Positions 10,793 to 20,408 of a DNA stretch of 22,591 bases are shown here, piece by piece. Every line of letters starts with the position of its first letter. Position 1 is the first letter of the stretch. Where the stretch lies: NCBI GenBank assembly GCA_001931875.2, contig MSJH02000753.1, forward strand, positions 1 through 22,591. Direction: 5' to 3'. A program made the translations under genes and the position numbers. The notes below the pieces were generated by a model, which saw nothing but the letters and a program-made list of their open reading frames with translations, did no database searches and was not told where the DNA came from. This DNA is from Byssochlamys sp. IMV 00236 (lineage: Eukaryota; Ascomycota; Eurotiomycetes; Eurotiales; Thermoascaceae).

Positions 10793-11463
10793 ATCCGCTT
10801 TTCTCCAATCCCTGGAAGATTTACCGTCATTCTAATAAATATCAAAAAATATCTTGGGATCAATTGCGTTTGTGGAACTTTTGTTGAAAGTTCCAGCATT
10901 ATGACATCGTTAAAGGAAGATACAAAGCAAACCCAAGACAGTACTATCACGCGTGTTTCATGATTTAGTCAGTGATTATCCATAACATTATTTCAACCCC
11001 ATCTTATAATCAGTTTTAAATATTATGTGCTATAAGCCTATACATATTACATTTTAGAGGTGTACGCGTCTAGTTCAGGTGTATATTAGAGACACGTATA
11101 CGAAAGAAATGGAAAAACTGTAAGAAGTCAAAGGGATTACCAAGGATGCAAAAAAGCTAACTGAATGAAAAATATAATTACTGAAAGCAGAGCATAGAAA
11201 ACAACAACAAAAATGGATTATGTTTCTTTTATGTATTTTTACAATAAACAAAGTAATTTTATATATAAAAAGAAAAAGATGTCGTATTTGTGAGTGTGAG
11301 TGTGTGTTTGCGTATATATGTTGTGATGTGTGCCTATATGATTGCCTATCTGTCTCTGTGTGGGGTGTATATATTATGGGTGTATATGAGAGGATTGCCA
11401 ACCAAAAGGGAAGGGGGGAGAGAGAGAAAGGGGGTAAAGAAATTCAAAAAAGAAATTACAATG
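10793..11463. other. Intergenic region with simple-sequence tracts
   Basis: No gene supported. It holds the promoter side of the membrane-protein gene and the 3' flank of the phosphatase gene. A GT-rich run lies at about 11290-11325, and a purine-rich G/A tract at about 11406-11440 (GGAAGGGGGGAGAGAGAGAAAGGGGG). Open frames on both strands between 11075 and 11549 reflect this low complexity. Confidence 0.5.
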
Positions 11464-14061
11464 TTAGATTTCAACCAAGATAATCGTGCAATCATCATAG
11501 TCTTGTAAAGTGGATGCAAAAAAGCCTTGAGCGCCTTCTCTATTAGCAAAATATCTTGCAGAATAAACCAGTGTCCTCTCTTTTATTTTTCGTGCTTGCA
11601 TCTCTTCTTCTGTCAATTCACGATACAATAAAGGTATACGAGGTGCTTCTTTTTCTTCATTGTCGTCAACTTCCATCGGCTCTTCAGTATTTGTCTCTTT
11701 GTTACCTTCATCTGCAAGCTCTCCCTCCTCTGTTTTTGTATCTTGACTGCTTTTCTCTTCAGTCTTGCTATCCCCCTCCATACTCTCAATCACAACTCGC
11801 GCATTATCATCTTCCTTCTTACTTTCATCTCTTCCCTTGTTTCCTTCGCGTCGACCACGCTTGTCTTTAACGACAACAACCTGGGACGTTTCCCCTTCTT
11901 GCTCTTCTTTTTCTGATAATCGTTCTTCATTTTCCTCTTCATTATTATGCTCAATCGTTTCGCCTTTAATACGCTCTTCTTCTTCTAGCAAATACTTTCC
12001 AATCTTTTCACCATCTTCAATCATTGGTCCAATCACCTTGGCAATGGCCCTATTTTGTCTCTCGGCTGTTTCTTCATACATATAGTCAAATGTACCATCG
12101 GTACTCATGAACAAAAAGTGTCTTCGTTTTTCTTTATGAGGACCATTCAACAGAATAGTATGCTCACCATGAGGCTGATCTTTGATTCGAATAAAGGTCA
12201 CGTCAGGTTCACAAGAGATGATCTTGTGTTGTGGATCCATCTTGAAATCTAAATCACCACATGAGCGAGCGACATTGAGCGAAGGTACGCGACGTGCTTT
12301 AGGTGAAGGTGGTGAACTTGGCTGTTGTGTATTATTGTTGTTGTTGTTATTGTTGTTACTGTTATTATTTGCAGTTGTGCGAACAGCGCTTTGAGTCGTC
12401 CAACCATTGACCGCAGCAGAATCTGTAGATTGTTCATCTGGATTGAATTCATCGCTTATTTGATTGTCTGTTGCACTTGATGCACAAGGCGCGTCGTGGC
12501 TTGCGTTGTATCCTTTTGGACGAATTCTCGCATTTTTCAAGGCCAGTCGCTTCGCATGTCGGTTACCGTCTTCTTTTAGCTTGTCCACATCCACTTTGAT
12601 AACGCGGTTTTGTACAGAATCAACAAATTCTCCACCATTCTCCAGAATTTCACGCGCCAAGTGTTCAAGATAAGGTTTATGATCCTGAGAAGCAAAGACA
12701 ACATCCATTTTATAATCGCTATCAATACCAAGTAGACCTCCGGTTTCAACCAGATCAGGTTTCCCTGGTGTAGGCTCTGGTGCGGATATCAGTATGGTAC
12801 GAGAGTCACCGACGTTGACGTTGATGAGCCATTCTCCCAAAAAGATATTAAGGATCAAGGTACAGCCGTCATTGTCAATATGTTCATCGTCTTTCTTTTG
12901 TGACAATTCTTCGCGTTTCTTGCTTAGATATTCTTCATCCAGCTGTTGAATCATGGCTTTAATTTCAGCCTGCATATTATTTTGCACTTCAGGATCAATG
13001 AGTGCTTCTGGATCATAATGTTGACAGAGATTTTCAACTGCCACTGGTGTTTTGCGTACAAAGTACTCTGAGCATCCAGGTCCTCCATGACCATCAGCAA
13101 GAATAAAGAGTCGACCGATGACATGATCATCCTTTTTTATGTCTGTTACTCTAAACTTGTCTTCACAGTTTGCCTTGGGAATTTTTATTTTTTCGTGTGA
13201 TCTAAAGCGAGGATATGAGTATCCTTTTTGCTGGACAATAGCAAAGTGAGCTGCGACGGGATATTCGTTAAAATTGATTTTATCAATATAGTCCATATCA
13301 GCTGTAGGAGGAGAATAGAGTAACGTATAGTCAACAATGGTATCTTCTTCCTCTATCACCTCTTGAGTTGCTTGATTTTCATCCTCATCACCAAATACAT
13401 AACCACTAAAGCTATTTATAATTAAATAACACTTAAATGACATATAAAATAAACTTACTCCATGTCTTCATCAGCATCTATGTCGACATCAGAAGAACCA
13501 ATGTCATCATCATATGATTTTCTACCCTTCTTGGATCTCTTCTTGCGTTGTTTAGAGTTACTTGAAGGTGAATAAAATGACGTTGCTTTACGAGAACGCT
13601 TTGTGCCTTGTAAAGTATGTTCAACTGGTCGAAGAATGATGGGCTCATCAGGAATTTCAATTATAGGCGGTGGTTCAACTCCATTCATAATTTCGTCAGA
13701 GATGGCATATTTTGTTTGTCTTCCAGCGCCTTCTCTGTCAATACGAAAGGGATCTGAAATGTTCAAATCTCTGGCTAACTTACGTGAAGTCGAAATGATG
13801 CCTTGAATGGTACTCTTTGGTGTTTCGCCTCTACATGATATAATATTAATAAGGATTGTTTAATTAAATGTGTGAATGTGTGTACCTGAGTGGTAGTAGA
13901 TTTAAAGCTCTGATGGCAACAACCAATTGAGTAGCATTCATGGACTGGTTACCATAATGAAACAAGGTTGCCATTACTTTCATAAATGAAGAATTCGTCC
14001 TTAGATCTTCTGGAATGTTCAATTGGGTAAGTTCAGTGTCTACTATAGGCGCATCTGACAT
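11464..14061 (-). CDS. PP2C-type phosphatase with N-terminal winged-helix-like domain
   Basis: Three exons: 14061-13886, 13830-13459, 13411-11464, giving 831 aa in one frame. Residues 1-110 (NSSFMKVMATLFHYGNQSMNATQLV, then GETPKSTIQGIISTSRKLA) look like a HARE-HTH/winged-helix fold. A basic stretch KQRKKRSKKGRK near 160 suggests nuclear import. The PP2C domain follows: NCEDKF, ADGHGG at about 289, NDGCTLIL, NVGDSRT at about 384, ARSCGDLDFK at about 565, STDGTFD at about 620, and DYDDCTIILVEI at the end. The metal-binding aspartates are present, so a Ser/Thr phosphatase is expected to be active. Two insertions are large: an Asn-rich stretch before ARSCGD, and about 130 highly acidic residues (about 656-787) before the last motif. 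The intron at 13412-13458 could use an acceptor 6 bp further in without changing frame. Whether both halves form one mRNA needs transcript evidence. Confidence 0.8.
12334..12369. repeat. GTT/ATT trinucleotide repeat coding for polyasparagine
   Basis: The plus strand reads TTATTGTTGTTGTTG... over about 36 bp. On the coding minus strand it gives 12 Asn interrupted by one Ser inside the phosphatase gene. The tract lies in the linker before the ARSCGDLDF motif, a place that tolerates length change. Confidence 0.8.
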
Positions 14062-14696
14062 TGTCAATTATTTCAATTTGGATCTGCACCCAACAATTAA
14101 AGGGAAATAGAAAAAGAAAAACTTTTATCAAATGACGCAAATTTAATTGGGATATTTTATTTTTTATTTTTTGCATTTTCAACTATTTGCTTATAAAGGA
14201 TATGAACATGAATAACTAAGCATACGACGTGTCCTGTTGTCCATAAGAACAGTTGACGCGTATATTTAAGCTATATACACTAGTTCAATTTCGATACATT
14301 AGAAAAGGTGTTGTTTAGCTTGATGAATACGATGAGAAAAATGTGTACCCATTAGTGTATAAGGTAATTTTGTATAATAATAATATGAACCATATTGTTG
14401 GTAATCTCAATGAAAGCTTGTTCATCCTAATACCCGTAATTCCCCCCTTGGCTCAACTGCATCGATTGGGTGTGATCTGTAGTATCCTAGGGAACTGTTT
14501 CCATGGTAAATATAGAAGATGCTGCTCTAGAAAACAATGTGATGTATAGGTTCTGTTATATTCATCGACACAGCAGTTTTACATCACTATATAAGGATTG
14601 AATATTCATCTCGATACTTTATGTTTATTCCAGAAGACACTGTTGTTTTAAAATGGCGCACATAATCTAAATTTATTTATTCTTTTTTACTTGCTA
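14062..14696. promoter_or_regulatory. Divergent intergenic region between phosphatase and CUE gene
   Basis: The two flanking genes are transcribed away from each other, so both promoters should lie here. A TATA-like CTATATAAGG is at about 14588-14597, roughly 100 bp upstream of the CUE-gene ATG. A 68-codon plus-strand frame (14343-14549) has no family resemblance and is not called. Confidence 0.45.
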
Positions 14697-15647
14697 ATGA
14701 ACGACAGTGTATCGATATTAGTTGCTGTATTTATTATTCTAGTCATACTGCGATGGATGCTTGGTATATGAACAAATGAGTAAACAAAGCTTGATGTTCA
14801 TGTAAACCATCATAGGTGGCAATCAGTCCAACCAAACACAGCAGCGACTTAATCAACGACAAACAACAAGAAGACCACAGCATCGTGTTACACCTCAGAT
14901 GGTATATACATTTAGGAAAGAAAGAATAATGTAATAATTAATCATGGTATTCAAAGATTGAAATGGTGCGTGCCATGTTTCCTGATATTCCTGTTGCCGC
15001 CATTCAAGCTGATTTGCAAAGAACAGGTTCTGTTGAAACAACTGTTGATAATGCTCTTCGAGATGGTGGTCTTCCTTTGGTACATATAAAAAAGATTTAT
15101 AAATATGCCAAACATCTAACAACAGCGACAACAAATAACATAGCCACCTTCTGCTTCACCTACCACCTCCACCACTACTACTACTAACAATCAACCTTCG
15201 TCCTCATCCACTGGTCGTAATTCACCTAACCATGCCAACCTTGTACAAAGATACAAGATAGATGTTGACCATGTCAATGAAGCTCAAGAGCCACCTAAAG
15301 TATGGGAGACAAATCCTGATAAACGACAAGAGATGCTGAAAAAGCGTAAAGAATACATGGTACTTCAAGCAAGAAAGTAAGTTGTAATATTAAAATGTAA
15401 TGTTCTCTTGATTAATCAAACATAAAGAAGAATGATGGAGCAAGCAAACAAGCAGAAAAAGATAGAGCAAGAGAGTGTATCAAATAATAACAATAATAAT
15501 AGCAACAACAATGTGAGTAACAATGATAGTAAAACATTTGATGAAATGTCAGTGGACGAATTAAATTCACTTAGTGCTGAACAGAGAAGACAGCAGATGC
15601 TACAAGCTTTAGATAGACGAAATAGCGAAAAGAATATATTCCAATAA
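14697..15647 (+). CDS. CUE1: ER membrane CUE-domain protein (Cue1-like)
   Basis: Five exons: 14697-14763, 14816-14901, 14957-15079, 15144-15376, 15428-15647, giving 242 aa. Residues 5-22 form one membrane helix (SILVAVFIILVILRWMLG) right at the N-terminus. A CUE ubiquitin-binding domain follows at about residues 49-92, with the diagnostic MVRAMFPDIP and IQADLQRTGSVETTVDNAL. Next come a Pro/Ser/Thr linker, a Lys/Arg-rich coiled segment (KRQEMLKKRKEYMVLQARK), an Asn-rich stretch and a helical end (SAEQRRQQMLQALDRR). This layout matches budding-yeast Cue1, which anchors the E2 Ubc7 at the ER for ERAD. The CUE domain of AUP1 is similar, but AUP1 carries an acyltransferase domain absent here. Binding of an E2 by the C-terminal part is inferred from the family. 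Confidence 0.82.
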
Positions 15648-16070
15648 AATATGATAATATATGCATGTCTCTCCCTGAAGCATCTGATGACTCCATTGAG
15701 ATAGAAAGTTAAATAAATGGTATCCAGCTAAATCCTTTTTGCATAATCTTTTTACAGTGCGCTTTTAGTATCTCCCTACACTTCAACTTTTTCATTATTA
15801 TTGAAATGCACATCACTGATTTACCAAACGCTATTCTTGCTATTTATGCAGCACATCTGCACAGCATTTTCATCACCTACAAAACACTATGTACAACACT
15901 GAAGTATAAGAAAACCATGTGTTGATGAGTCTATAATAATCTCTTTATTATGTTGAGAGCTCATCGTTAAAAATAGCGACATTTTATGCAAACAGGATTA
16001 TTTATGGCCAATGAGAATTGAGCATGACGCGTCTACAAGAATAGCTTATTTTGCGGTCAGTCCTTTGGCC
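15648..16070. other. Intergenic stretch, possible F-box-like scrap
   Basis: The only item of note is a 39-codon frame at 15806-15925 (plus) beginning MHITDLPNAILAIYAAHL. Its Leu-Pro...Ile-Leu spacing recalls the start of an F-box, but it stops after 39 residues and nothing supports a complete gene. It may be a decayed fragment or chance. Confidence 0.3.
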
Positions 16071-16431
16071 AACACTACATGCACAAGAAAATGCACTAGA
16101 AAATAGGCTAATGCTACGGACGCTTCCTTGAGCCGCTACTTATGTTGACACTATACAACTTCACATTACCAAAGCTCTGCCTAATCTAAGGCTGTCCAGT
16201 TCACTCTCTCTGACATAAAATGTGAATTACACATGTTCTTGCATCTTTATTGATCAACTGACAACATAAAATTAGAATAAATAAATAAATAACAACATTT
16301 CTTTTTTATCTCTTTTTTCTTCCTTAAAAGAAACAAAACAAGACGGTAAAAAGTTTTGTTGCATAGCATCATAGGTAATGGGTAGAGGTAGCGCCCGTAG
16401 TATTAGTCCAATTTCTGGTGCATGTAGTGTT
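16071..16431. mobile_element. Short non-autonomous inverted-repeat (MITE-like) element, copy 2
   Basis: This is the more complete copy, 361 bp. The left end reads AACACTACATGCACAAGAAA. The right end reads TTTCTGGTGCATGTAGTGTT, its inverted counterpart. Inner parts of the arms also pair imperfectly: CTAATGCTACGGACGC on the left against GCGCCCGTAGTATTAG on the right. The arms therefore span about 45-60 bp with small insertions in one arm. The centre is AT-rich with an AATA microsatellite (near 16275-16292) and no coding capacity. The two copies share about 235 bp at roughly 90% identity by eye. No obvious target-site duplication flanks it (GGCC before, CCTC after), so the superfamily is unassigned. 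Confidence 0.75.
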
Positions 16432-16523
16432 CCTCCATCATAAAAAATGTTCAAAGAAATAGTAACCTTCCCAGAAAGAGAACGCCATCGTCGATCAGAG
16501 AAACAGAGCGGGGAATTAAGAAA

Positions 16524-17351
16524 ATGAAGGAATGGTGGTTGGCTCAATCAAATGATGAACAAGCAGGTGAAATGGTTCCTGTTACTTTGAAGGAACAAAA
16601 CATAATTGACGATAATTCTACATACATCGAATTTGACAAAAAGAATTGCGCTGTCCAGTCATCTGTTGATTGTTCAACCGAAGTTGATGATGCAATCAAG
16701 CATACACTGGCGCCTTCCTTTGTAGTATCACTCATAAGGTGTGATTCCAATTATGCCTTTGTGACCCAGTTCGAGATATACTTCAGAAACAACACCAGTA
16801 TTGTTACCAGTGCCATATCAACAATACATGAGCCGTATCATGACGCCCCATCTACGTTCATTAAGGAGAAAAATGAAAAAGGAAACACTTGGTTTGAACT
16901 GTCGATTTATTATAAAAGATATGAGATGCTCGTGACTGGGGGTATCATTGTAGAGAAAACAAGCAATCAGCTAAACCCTTTCCTTGGGCCAAGTGTCCTT
17001 TTTACCAACATGGAAAGCAGCAACCAGAAGACAACCACCAACATCCTTGTAAGTGATATCGATATCGCTTTCACTCTAAGAAGCTGGACAAAGAATTCCT
17101 CTTCTTTTAAATGGGATGCTGTGAGCAAGAAGTTCGCAGAGAAAGGGTTTCATACGATAGATCAGCTTCGTATCACCAACAGTCGTAACAAGACTGCAAA
17201 CCTGATTTCTTTTGTGCTGAATTACAATTTTAGTGTACTGAATATACTGATAGAGTTAGAGAAGAGCATTGGCAAAGCTCTAAGAAATGTGATTAAAGCC
17301 GAAGCAGCAGTTTTACTCTCTTCGAAGCTCTACTCGTATTGCAAACAATGA
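16524..17351 (+). CDS. Orphan ORF, 275 aa, unknown
   Basis: A clean 828-bp frame from ATG to TGA, long for AT-rich DNA and well mixed in composition. It starts MKEWWLAQSNDEQ. No signal peptide, membrane segment or familiar domain is evident. The middle looks like beta strands (QFEIYFRNNTSIVTSAIST, FELSIYYKRYEMLVTGGII) and the last 60 residues like amphipathic helix (FSVLNILIELEKSIGKAL). The start lies 93 bp from the right end of element copy 2. An overlapping 26-codon frame (16447-16527) precedes it. A further open stretch after a TTATCTTTTCAG acceptor-like site (17472) could be a downstream exon, but no matching donor was found. It may be a lineage-specific gene or a gene once carried by a mobile element. 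Confidence 0.5.
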   Translation: MKEWWLAQSNDEQAGEMVPVTLKEQNIIDDNSTYIEFDKKNCAVQSSVDCSTEVDDAIKHTLAPSFVVSLIRCDSNYAFVTQFEIYFRNNTSIVTSAISTIHEPYHDAPSTFIKEKNEKGNTWFELSIYYKRYEMLVTGGIIVEKTSNQLNPFLGPSVLFTNMESSNQKTTTNILVSDIDIAFTLRSWTKNSSSFKWDAVSKKFAEKGFHTIDQLRITNSRNKTANLISFVLNYNFSVLNILIELEKSIGKALRNVIKAEAAVLLSSKLYSYCKQ

Positions 17352-17696
17352 ATAAAAAAAGCTCTAGCTTAATAAAACTACTTTTCAAAACATGTTTTCA
17401 AATGATTGCAGTTAATACTTACAAAGTACATTATATATATAAATATATATACTTTATTCTTTTATCTTTTCAGGCGAGTCAACATTTGCCTGTTTGCTCC
17501 AATAATTATTCAATTGACATTATATGGGGAATGCTACGCGCGCTCCGTTTTTACAAGAGCTACTCATAATGAAGAACGCCTTTCAAATGACAAACGATCA
17601 AATGCAGTGAATGTGTTTACAAGACGAAAAGACGGAAAACACACAAAAAGAAAAGAACAAATAAACGACAGTGTCTATTAATACTAGTCTTTTAAT
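17352..17696. other. Unassigned stretch with an open segment after an acceptor-like site
   Basis: A plus-strand open segment from about 17474 to 17681 follows a good acceptor-like site (CTTTTCAG). It ends in a Lys/Arg-rich tail (FTRRKDGKHTKRKEQ). I found no convincing donor linking it to the 16524 ORF, so it is not called as a gene. Confidence 0.3.
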
Positions 17697-18778
17697 TTAA
17701 ACAAGTGTTTCAACTGCTTTAATAAGCTCCTGGAAATCAAATTCACCTGGCGATTTGTGGAACTTTTCAACAAGTTTGAGCTTATCCTCACTACCAGAAG
17801 CATAGAACTGTTGAAGAGCAAATGCTAAAAATTGAGCGTTGGAAGTATCCAACATGCGTGGTTCATCATTGATATCACCCTTCATCAACACAAGTCCCTT
17901 GGATTTTTGAAGTTCTGTAAAGTGTGTCAGTGTTAAGAAAGGTCTTGCTTCAGTGCCCTTTGCTTTATATTCTAAAAGGGATGTAAAGTAGCACTGATGG
18001 AAATTGAACTGAAGAAAGTAAAATTCGACACCTTCTTCTCTTGGCATTGGTACGACAAACTATATAGGTGCATAAGTAATTATGATTTATGTTATTTGCT
18101 CAATTACCATTGGATAATCTTGGCTACGCTTATACAGTTTGTCATATATGTCACTTGGAATAACGGCTGTGATACAGTCCTTGTTGGCATGTCCTGCTGT
18201 CCAAATCTTTTCGATATTCTCTGGTGTTTCTTTTTCAAATAGTTCTAATTTTACGATTTTATCCAATGTCTATTTATACATTATTAAGCGCCTAATGATA
18301 AAGAAAAAAGATATACTTACAGGTGCTGAAGATTCAAAGGGTAACTTTGTTGCCTCTGTTGTTACTGCAGCTTTAGATTGCACCTTTGTCGTTTTCTTCG
18401 GCTCTACCTTCTTGGGTGTAGCTTCCTTTGCCTTTTTGGCAGCTTGTTCTTTGATTCTCTTTTTCAATTCTTCGACTGTAATTCCTTCCCTAAGAGAAAG
18501 AGAAAGAGACAGTTAAGACAGTAGCATGTACGTTGAATTATTTAACATACCTCTTTGCAGCTTCCTTGATCTTTTCAGCATACTTGGAATCATAGTCGAC
18601 AGGCTTTACATTACTATTCAAGAATCGAACATGACCTAGTCTATGTTTGTCATTTCCTATTGTTTACTCCTCTGAAGAAAAAGGTACCTTTTTTAGAAAG
18701 CCCACTGCTGTAGGTTGGTGATACAAGGCGCTTTGAGAAGACGCCAAGCTGTCTTGTAAAGGTTAATCGTGAAAGCAT
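17697..18778 (-). CDS. ATP11: Mitochondrial F1-ATPase assembly factor (ATPAF1/Atp11)
   Basis: The chaperone binds free F1 beta subunit in the mitochondrial matrix until it assembles with alpha. Five exons: 18778-18688, 18635-18551, 18489-18321, 18269-18108, 18059-17697, giving 289 aa; yeast Atp11 is 318 and human ATPAF1 328. The N-terminus MLSRLTFTRQLGVFSKRLV is basic and acid-free, as in a mitochondrial presequence. A Lys-rich helix around KKRIKEQAAKKAKE follows. The Atp11 domain covers about residues 118-285: LDKIVKLELFEKETPENIEKIW, AVIPSDIYDKL, YPMFVVPMPREEGVEFYF, YFTSLLEYKAKG, LTLTHFTELQKSKGLVLMKG, and FALQQFY. All junctions are GT-AG and in frame. It is divergent from OXA1 with 171 bp between the start codons. 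Confidence 0.92.
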
Positions 18779-18949
18779 CTAACAAAAAAAAGGGCAACTG
18801 TCAAATTTGCAGGGTGGCATTATTGAGTGTGAGAGAGACAGAGAAATTAAGAACTTGTGACTAGCTTTCCCTGCTTCCACAACTGTCAATTTGGACCCCT
18901 TGCTTGTCTTTATTTTTTTTTTTTTAAAAAAAAAAGACATAATCAAACC
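18779..18949. promoter_or_regulatory. Shared bidirectional promoter, ATPAF1 / OXA1
   Basis: Only 171 bp separate two divergent start codons, both of nuclear genes for mitochondrial biogenesis. The most striking element is a T tract followed directly by an A tract at about 18912-18935, likely to exclude nucleosomes. Co-regulation is inference from the layout. Confidence 0.6.
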
Positions 18950-20276
18950 ATGTTGAGTACTGCAGGAAGATTAGTTGCCAAAAGGTAAGGACCAAACATA
19001 AAACGAATAACTATTTTGGGCTTATCTCATATCTTTACTCATTTATAGAGCTTTTCAGGGCAGTTTTCAGCAGGGAAAGTCTGTTCGTATGGTAACTTTT
19101 TTTTAAAAAAAAAAGAAAAAAGAGCAAAGCATAGTGAAACTAAACAATGTGTGAGAGTAGTTATCAACTGGTTTATTAGCTCCAAGGTTTCAACCCTTGA
19201 GCGCCATTGCAATTAGAGCAGCAAAAACACATGGAAAGTTCGGCAGCTTCAGTGCATTGAATCATTTGAACACTCGTAACATGAGCACAGCTTCTGAGGA
19301 TCAGACGACCGCAACGACGACCAGTTCAGCCCAAGATGTTGTTGAGCAAGCATTGCAAACAAATGCACCTGATTCATTGGTTCAAACTGCAGCTCAAATT
19401 GGTGAATTCAAAGCTCTTGGCTTATGTAATTTTACACCTGTAGGCGCACTGGAAGCTATGTTTGAGTACATTCATATCTATAGCGGTCTCCCCTGGTGGG
19501 CAGCAATCGCAGCAGCTACTGTGGCCGTTCGTGTGGCATTATTACCACTGATGATCAAGATTCAAAGAAACAATGCCAAATTGATGAATATCAACCCTGA
19601 CGTGACCCGTATCATGGACAATTTGAAGAAGGCACAAGCAGAAGGTGATACATTGTCAGTAGACAAGTACAGTCGAGAAATTCAAACTCTGTTCAAGAAT
19701 AATGATTGTCATCCTATGAAATCACTAGGTCTTCCTATGATCCAAATGCCAGTCATGATTTCCTTCTTCATGGCTATCCGTAGCATGGCTGAAGTGCCTG
19801 TTCCTGGATTGACCAACGAAGGTTTGCTTTGGTTCACAGATTTATCTGCCAAGGATCCCTATTATATCCTTCCTGCTATCAGTGCAGCGGGTATGATGGC
19901 CATTTTAGAAGCCGGTACTGAAACAGGTGCAGCTAACCCTCAAAGTAAGGGCATGAAGAACGTCTTCCGTGTTCTTTCTCTTGCCGTTGTGCCTTTCACA
20001 GCTTGGATGCCTAGTGGTGTGTTTGTGTATTGGATTACCTCAAATTTGTTCTCTATTGGTCAAATTCTAACATTGAAGGCACCCAGTGTTCGTAAGGCTT
20101 TGAACATTCCTTTACTTAAACGAAAGCCAGAAGAACTTCAAAAAAATACAAAAGGATTCATGGAAAACTTTAGAGAACAACAAAAGTATCATGAAAAAAT
20201 GGAGAAGGAACGTGCTGTTCGTGAGAGACAGCAAGCAGCGGCCGCAGCCAGAAGAGCAGCTAAGCGTAGATTTTAA
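18950..20276 (+). CDS. OXA1: Mitochondrial inner-membrane insertase Oxa1
   Basis: A YidC/Oxa1-family insertase that places mitochondrially made and some imported proteins into the inner membrane, including ATP synthase and cytochrome oxidase subunits. Exons 18950-18984, 19051-19091 and 19180-20276 give 390 aa. The acceptor at 19050 was chosen because the one 2 bp earlier leads to a stop in exon 3. The N-terminus MLSTAGRLVAKSFSGQF is a basic presequence. The family core runs from about residue 115: SGLPWWAAIAAATVAVRVALLPLMIKIQRNNAK, the CHPMKSLGLPMIQMPVMISFF loop and helix, and a last helix near PSGVFVYWITSNLFSIGQ. The matrix tail is coiled-coil-like and very basic (EKERAVRERQQAAAAARRAAKRRF), as expected for ribosome binding. 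The length is close to yeast Oxa1 (402). Confidence 0.95.
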
Positions 20277-20408
20277 TAATTTAAGTATATAAATAGACAT
20301 TTACTTCTCTCAATAAAGCACTTGTAATTATAATCATATAGATAGCGATTTTTATTATTATTACTTTCTCTTGTAAAGCACAAAGTTCATTCAGACAATA
20401 GATTACTT

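Noticed and set aside
11556..12673. Several plus-strand Ser/Leu-rich open frames
   Set aside because: They are antisense shadows of the phosphatase gene; their serine and leucine richness mirrors the acidic coding sequence on the other strand.
14343..14549. Plus-strand 68-codon frame between the phosphatase and CUE genes
   Set aside because: No family resemblance, no upstream signals, and composition typical of the intergenic DNA.
16272..16547. Minus-strand 91-codon frame sharing the peptide ALPLPITY with a frame at 6899-7099
   Set aside because: The shared peptide falls in the right arm of the two inverted-repeat elements, so the similarity is explained by DNA repeat homology; the rest of the frames do not match.
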